Positions 39,699 through 42,273 of a stretch of DNA of 42,273 bases are shown one piece after another. Each line of letters starts with the position of its first letter. Positions within the stretch are counted from its first letter, which is position 1. Location: positions 1 through 42,273 of the IMG/VR virus record IMGVR_UViG_3300043436_002614; one strand, written 5' to 3'. The position numbers and the translations under genes were made by a program. Under the pieces are notes generated by a model. That model searched no databases, had not been told where the DNA came from, and saw nothing but the letters and a program-made list of their open reading frames with translations. The stretch comes from a virus.

Positions 39699-41015
39699 AT
39701 GGCAGACCTTAAGATTTCACAACTTGGTTCAATAGTCACCGTTGTCCCGGCAACCGATGTGTTGCCCGTGGTTCAAGGTGGAACAACGTATAAAATCACC
39801 CCCAACCAGATCCTAGGCTCCGGCGGCCCCGCCACCCTCGCCTCCGCCACCATCACCGGCGCGGCTACGGTGGGTACGACGCTGGGTGTGACTGGAGCTT
39901 CTACCCTCGCCTCCGCCACCATTACCGGCGATCTGACGGTGGACACGAGTACGCTGAAGGTTGATTCGACGAACAATCGGGTGGGTATTGGTACGGCGAG
40001 TCCCGTAAATCCGTTTGACGTTACTTCAACCTCAGGAACCCTCGCTGTTTTTAAGCGAACAGGATCAAACGGTGCATTTATTGGACTAGAAGACGGTTCT
40101 GGTTCTGGATTAGCATATCTTGGAGTTACCAGCGGAACTTTTGCAATTCAGACTCCCGGTTCTGGGTATTCTGACAAATATACTATCGCTTCCGATGGTA
40201 CTGCCACTTGGTCCGTAGCTGGCACCACCGCCATGACCCTGAACTCCACGGGGTTGGGGATTGGTGGTAGCGTAACCAACAAGCTGACAGTCAACAATAC
40301 GGCAGCAACCGGAGCTGTTTCGTTTCTGTCAACTGGGACAACCACTGCATACAATCTTGGACAGTTCTCAAACACTGGTGGCAGTCTATACTTTGGCGTA
40401 GACAACAGTGCCGGATCAGCAATTTCAGGTGCCACTGCCTACGGCTCTGTAATTGGTTCTTCAAACAGCACCAATCTGCACCTCATAACCAACAACACGG
40501 TTAGAGCTACTGTAGATACGAGTGGGAATTTGCTGGTAAAAAAGACTACGCTCAGCGCAACCACTCTTGGTTGCGAACTTACAGCAACCGGTCAAATTAA
40601 CGGTGCGACGGCAAATCTTGATAATCTCAACATTTACAATACGACTGCTAGTGCCTATCGGTTTTTTGTTAGCGCAGCCGGAACGGTTAATGCCACTAAT
40701 GCAACTATAACTGCCATCTCCGATGCTCGACTAAAGGAAAACGTCCAAGACATCGACGTTGGTTTGAATGCGATTCTGGCCCTCAAACCGCGCAAGTTTG
40801 ATTGGAAGGCTGGCAAAGGTAAGGACATCAAAGGTGACAGGGGTTTCATTGCTCAAGAGTTTGAGACTGTGTTCCCCAATCTCGTAGACGAGTGGAAAGA
40901 CCCTGCTCCCGAAGGCGAAGCTCCGTACAAGTCCGTTCGCCAAGACCTTATTCCTGTGCTGGTGAAAGCCATCCAAGAACTCACCGCCCGCGTCCAAACC
41001 CTCGAAGCCCGCTAA
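39699..41015 (+). CDS. Tail fibre with C-terminal S74-type chaperone domain, 438 aa
   Basis: Complete gene, ATG one base after the previous stop. N-terminus MADLKISQLGSIVTVVPATD is a common fibre anchor, with ITPNQIL shortly after. Repeated LASATITG units and a NRVGIGTASP motif follow. The middle is a variable beta region. The end is the S74 chaperone (SDARLKENVQDI, KPRKFDWK, FIAQEFE) with a terminal coiled coil. The protein trimerises through this domain, which is then auto-cleaved in known members. Compare the fragment at 2-958, which differs mainly in the region encoded by ~40260-40560. Confidence 0.85.
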   Translation: MADLKISQLGSIVTVVPATDVLPVVQGGTTYKITPNQILGSGGPATLASATITGAATVGTTLGVTGASTLASATITGDLTVDTSTLKVDSTNNRVGIGTASPVNPFDVTSTSGTLAVFKRTGSNGAFIGLEDGSGSGLAYLGVTSGTFAIQTPGSGYSDKYTIASDGTATWSVAGTTAMTLNSTGLGIGGSVTNKLTVNNTAATGAVSFLSTGTTTAYNLGQFSNTGGSLYFGVDNSAGSAISGATAYGSVIGSSNSTNLHLITNNTVRATVDTSGNLLVKKTTLSATTLGCELTATGQINGATANLDNLNIYNTTASAYRFFVSAAGTVNATNATITAISDARLKENVQDIDVGLNAILALKPRKFDWKAGKGKDIKGDRGFIAQEFETVFPNLVDEWKDPAPEGEAPYKSVRQDLIPVLVKAIQELTARVQTLEAR

Positions 41016-41018
41016 TTT

Positions 41019-41390
41019 ATGACCATCCTCTGGATCATCGAACGCCTGTTGGTTAAGCCCACCGAAGGCTCCCTTACCGATGTCGTAATCACCGCCGATT
41101 GGCGATGCAACGGCACTGACGAAACCTACAGCGGCACTTGCTACGGCTCATGCTCGTTCCAACCGCCGAGTGGTGAGTTCACGCCTTACGATCAACTGAC
41201 CGAAGCGCAGGTCTTGAACTGGTGCTACGCCAACGGTGTCGATAAGACCGCCATCGAAGCAAACGTCACGCAGCAGATCGAGAATCAGATCAATCCTCCG
41301 GTGATTACACTGCCGTTGCCGTGGGTGCCGGTGCCGCCTCCGGTTAAGGTTGCGGAGCCTGTGGTTATCGCTGACGCTCCCGTCGTATGA
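41019..41390 (+). CDS. Conserved protein following the S74 fibre (second copy)
   Basis: 123 residues, same length as the product of 962-1333. Conserved: ILWIIERLL start, WRCNGTDETY, the Cys cluster and the Pro-rich PWVPVPPPV end. Differences concentrate at surface-like positions (for example FTPYDQLTEAQ for FTPYPDLTQEQ). Role as for the first copy: unknown, possibly linked to the fibre. Confidence 0.65.
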   Translation: MTILWIIERLLVKPTEGSLTDVVITADWRCNGTDETYSGTCYGSCSFQPPSGEFTPYDQLTEAQVLNWCYANGVDKTAIEANVTQQIENQINPPVITLPLPWVPVPPPVKVAEPVVIADAPVV

Positions 41391-41536
41391 TCAAGATAGA
41401 ACTCACACAAGAGCAGGCCAACAGCCTCCTCCAACTCATCGACATTGCCATCAAGGCCGGTGGCTATCAGAACGCTAAGGTTGGCGTTCCTCTGGCAGAC
41501 ATCATCCTCGCAGCCGCACAGCCTAAATCCGAGTAA
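41387..41536 (+). CDS. Small conserved protein, 49 aa (second copy)
   Basis: ATGA overlap. The first 22 residues are almost the same as in the 1330-1479 product (MIKIELTQEQANSLLQLIDI); the middle differs (GGYQNAKVGVPLADII) and the QPKSE end is shared. Two helices, no membrane span. Unknown role. Confidence 0.6.
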   Translation: MIKIELTQEQANSLLQLIDIAIKAGGYQNAKVGVPLADIILAAAQPKSE

Positions 41537-41706
41537 TGGAACCAACGAACAGCAGCACCAGCCCTGGACTAAGCCTAGCAGCAGCGGCAGGTGCCACCGC
41601 TGTTTCGTTTATTCCGTGGCTTACCGACTGGGTTCAGCTTATCACCGCGCTCATTGGCTTAGCCTGCGCCTGTTACGGAGCCTATAGGCTGTTCAAATCC
41701 AAATGA
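41536..41706 (+). CDS. Candidate holin, 56 aa (second copy)
   Basis: TAATG overlap. Same build as the 1479-1649 product: Ser/Thr/Pro start, two hydrophobic spans (~12-29; ~34-51 with LITALIGLACACYGAY), basic RLFKSK end. The second span has changed several residues, all to other hydrophobic ones, which supports a membrane role. Holin is an inference. Confidence 0.5.
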   Translation: MEPTNSSTSPGLSLAAAAGATAVSFIPWLTDWVQLITALIGLACACYGAYRLFKSK

Positions 41707-41900
41707 AAAACACAAAAACAACTCTCGCCGGTGTCGGTGCCATCCTTGTCGCTGTTGGCGGGGCCTTACGGGCTGCCTTCGACGGTGATCCCAGCACCAA
41801 CATCGACATCGCCTCGACCATTGCCGCGGTCACTGCTGGCCTCGGCCTGATTATGGCCAAAGATGCCGACAAGACCGCTACCATCGACCCTAAGGCGTGA
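41703..41900 (+). CDS. Small two-span membrane protein, 65 aa (second copy)
   Basis: ATGA overlap. The first 55 residues are nearly the same as in the 1646-1846 product; the polar tail differs (DADKTATIDPKA). Two hydrophobic stretches around a DGDPSTN turn. Possible holin or antiholin partner of the preceding gene. Confidence 0.5.
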   Translation: MKNTKTTLAGVGAILVAVGGALRAAFDGDPSTNIDIASTIAAVTAGLGLIMAKDADKTATIDPKA

Positions 41901-42070
41901 ACTGGATCTACCAGATCCTCAAGGCCCTGCTTGACTGGTTCCGCGAAACACCATCCACCGATGTGCAACATGGCAAAGCACCTCAACCCCTCAAGGATGA
42001 TCTGGCTGCTCGTGTTGCCGATCTGCCTGGGTTGCCAGCAGACGAAGGTGGTCCTGGTGCCAAGCGGTGA
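41897..42070 (+). CDS. 57-aa protein overlapped by the lipoprotein gene (second copy)
   Basis: GTG at 41897 in GTGA. Starts MNWIYQILKALLDWFRETP. Same length as the 1843-2016 product, with a similar Asp/Pro/Gly-rich tail. Conservation of start, length and overlap between diverged copies supports this frame as real. Function unknown; spanin-like arrangement with the next gene. Confidence 0.5.
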   Translation: MNWIYQILKALLDWFRETPSTDVQHGKAPQPLKDDLAARVADLPGLPADEGGPGAKR

Positions 42071-42191
42071 TCCGGTGATGCTTGCCAAGCCTACAACGGC
42101 TAGCGTCTACGGATTCGATTCTGATAAGAAGCTGGTGGGGCCATCTAAGGTGGTTCTGCCAGCAGGTTGGTACGTTTTACCGAAGAACTGA
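41961..42191 (+). CDS. Small lipoprotein-like protein (second copy)
   Basis: ATG 41961 aligns with the first copy's start at 1907; an open frame extends up to 41931 but the extra residues have no counterpart. The hydrophobic MIWLLVLPICLGCQ stretch and Cys are unchanged, as are VPSGDPVMLAKPTTASVY and PAGWYVLPK. It is embedded out of frame in the preceding gene, as Rz1 is in Rz. Confidence 0.6.
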   Translation: MCNMAKHLNPSRMIWLLVLPICLGCQQTKVVLVPSGDPVMLAKPTTASVYGFDSDKKLVGPSKVVLPAGWYVLPKN

Positions 42192-42192
42192 T

Positions 42193-42273
42193 ATGGGAAC
42201 ACCACTCACAGGCAGTAGCGTTGCATCGACCTACACTGGCCTACTCAAGAACTCCGACAACTCCACCGTAGGC
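42193..42273 (+). CDS. Start of a further fibre-like gene, cut by the window edge
   Basis: ATG 42193, one base after the lipoprotein stop; 27 codons remain open to the edge. The start MGTPLTGSSVASTYTGLLKN matches a common N-terminus of phage head-fibre or tail-fibre proteins (TGs.v..TY.gLlK..DN). The first cassette copy has a different gene at this place (2137). Confidence 0.55.
   Translation, partial: MGTPLTGSSVASTYTGLLKNSDNSTVG

Larger units (their letters stand above)
40028..42191. repeat. Diverged copy of the left end (1-2140)
   Basis: This stretch corresponds to 1-2140, gene by gene: fibre C-terminus, six small genes, lipoprotein. The first 127 bases are identical; the fibre middle is strongly different; the rest is similar with scattered substitutions and a few whole-codon indels (offset changes from 40027 to 40057, then 40054 and 40051). 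The copies part completely after the lipoprotein gene. Either strain variants of one locus joined in assembly, or a true duplication. Confidence 0.85.

Noticed and set aside
39699-41015. Diversity-generating retroelement as cause of the variable fibre segment
   Set aside because: No reverse transcriptase gene or template repeat is in the window, and the difference is block-like, not adenine-specific.
1-42273. CRISPR array
   Set aside because: No regularly spaced repeat of 20-40 bases was found; repeats present are coding repeats in fibres and short intergenic motifs.
1-42273. Integrase, transposase or insertion sequence
   Set aside because: No catalytic pattern for tyrosine or serine recombinases or DDE transposases was seen, and no terminal inverted repeats with target duplications.

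Overview
The window is DNA of a tailed bacteriophage (Caudoviricetes), most likely a short-tailed, podovirus-like phage known only from environmental sequence. All supported genes are on the + strand, tightly packed and mostly joined by ATGA, GTGA, TTGA or TAATG stop/start overlaps. There is a large terminase, portal, scaffold, a capsid protein resembling the SU10/DUF5309 group, T7-like tail-tube proteins, very large internal-virion (ejected) proteins and several fibres. I see no tRNA, integrase, repressor module, DNA polymerase, primase or RNA polymerase. Replication therefore probably uses the host polymerase plus a phage DnaB-type helicase. The host cannot be named from the sequence.

Layout. 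2-2140: C-terminal part of a tail fibre with an S74-type chaperone end, followed by six small genes including membrane proteins (holin candidates) and a lipoprotein overlapping another gene. 2137-11090: tail tube, appendage and internal-virion genes, with a cupin and a helical DDxxD-like protein inserted. 11094-17735: one 2213-codon mosaic polyvalent protein with at least one, perhaps two, small genes nested in another frame. 17732-21100: a fibre with a collagen-like segment. 21117-25846: many short genes, including a lytic transglycosylase, a RuvC-like resolvase and a series of related coiled-coil proteins. 26076-30819: replication and regulation (SSB-like protein, sigma4/alpha-CTD-like regulator, DEDDy exonuclease, replication protein, DnaB helicase). 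30816-41015: glycosyltransferase-like gene, small and large terminase, portal, scaffold, capsid, small structural genes and a complete S74 fibre. 41019-42191: a second copy of the six small genes, then the start of another fibre gene at the right edge.

The first 127 bases are identical to 40028-40154, and the following two kilobases are a diverged copy of the right end. Joining base 40027 to base 1 restores an uninterrupted 428-residue fibre gene. The simplest reading is a complete phage genome of about 40.0 kb whose contig ran past closure into a strain variant; a genuine duplication is the alternative.

The most unusual biology is in the giant protein (recurring F/YMP junction motifs, a duplicated RLYGP module, HExxH and HhH-GPD-like segments, genes nested in a different frame) and in a small regulator that appears to fuse a sigma-region-4-like helix-turn-helix to an RNA-polymerase alpha-CTD-like domain.
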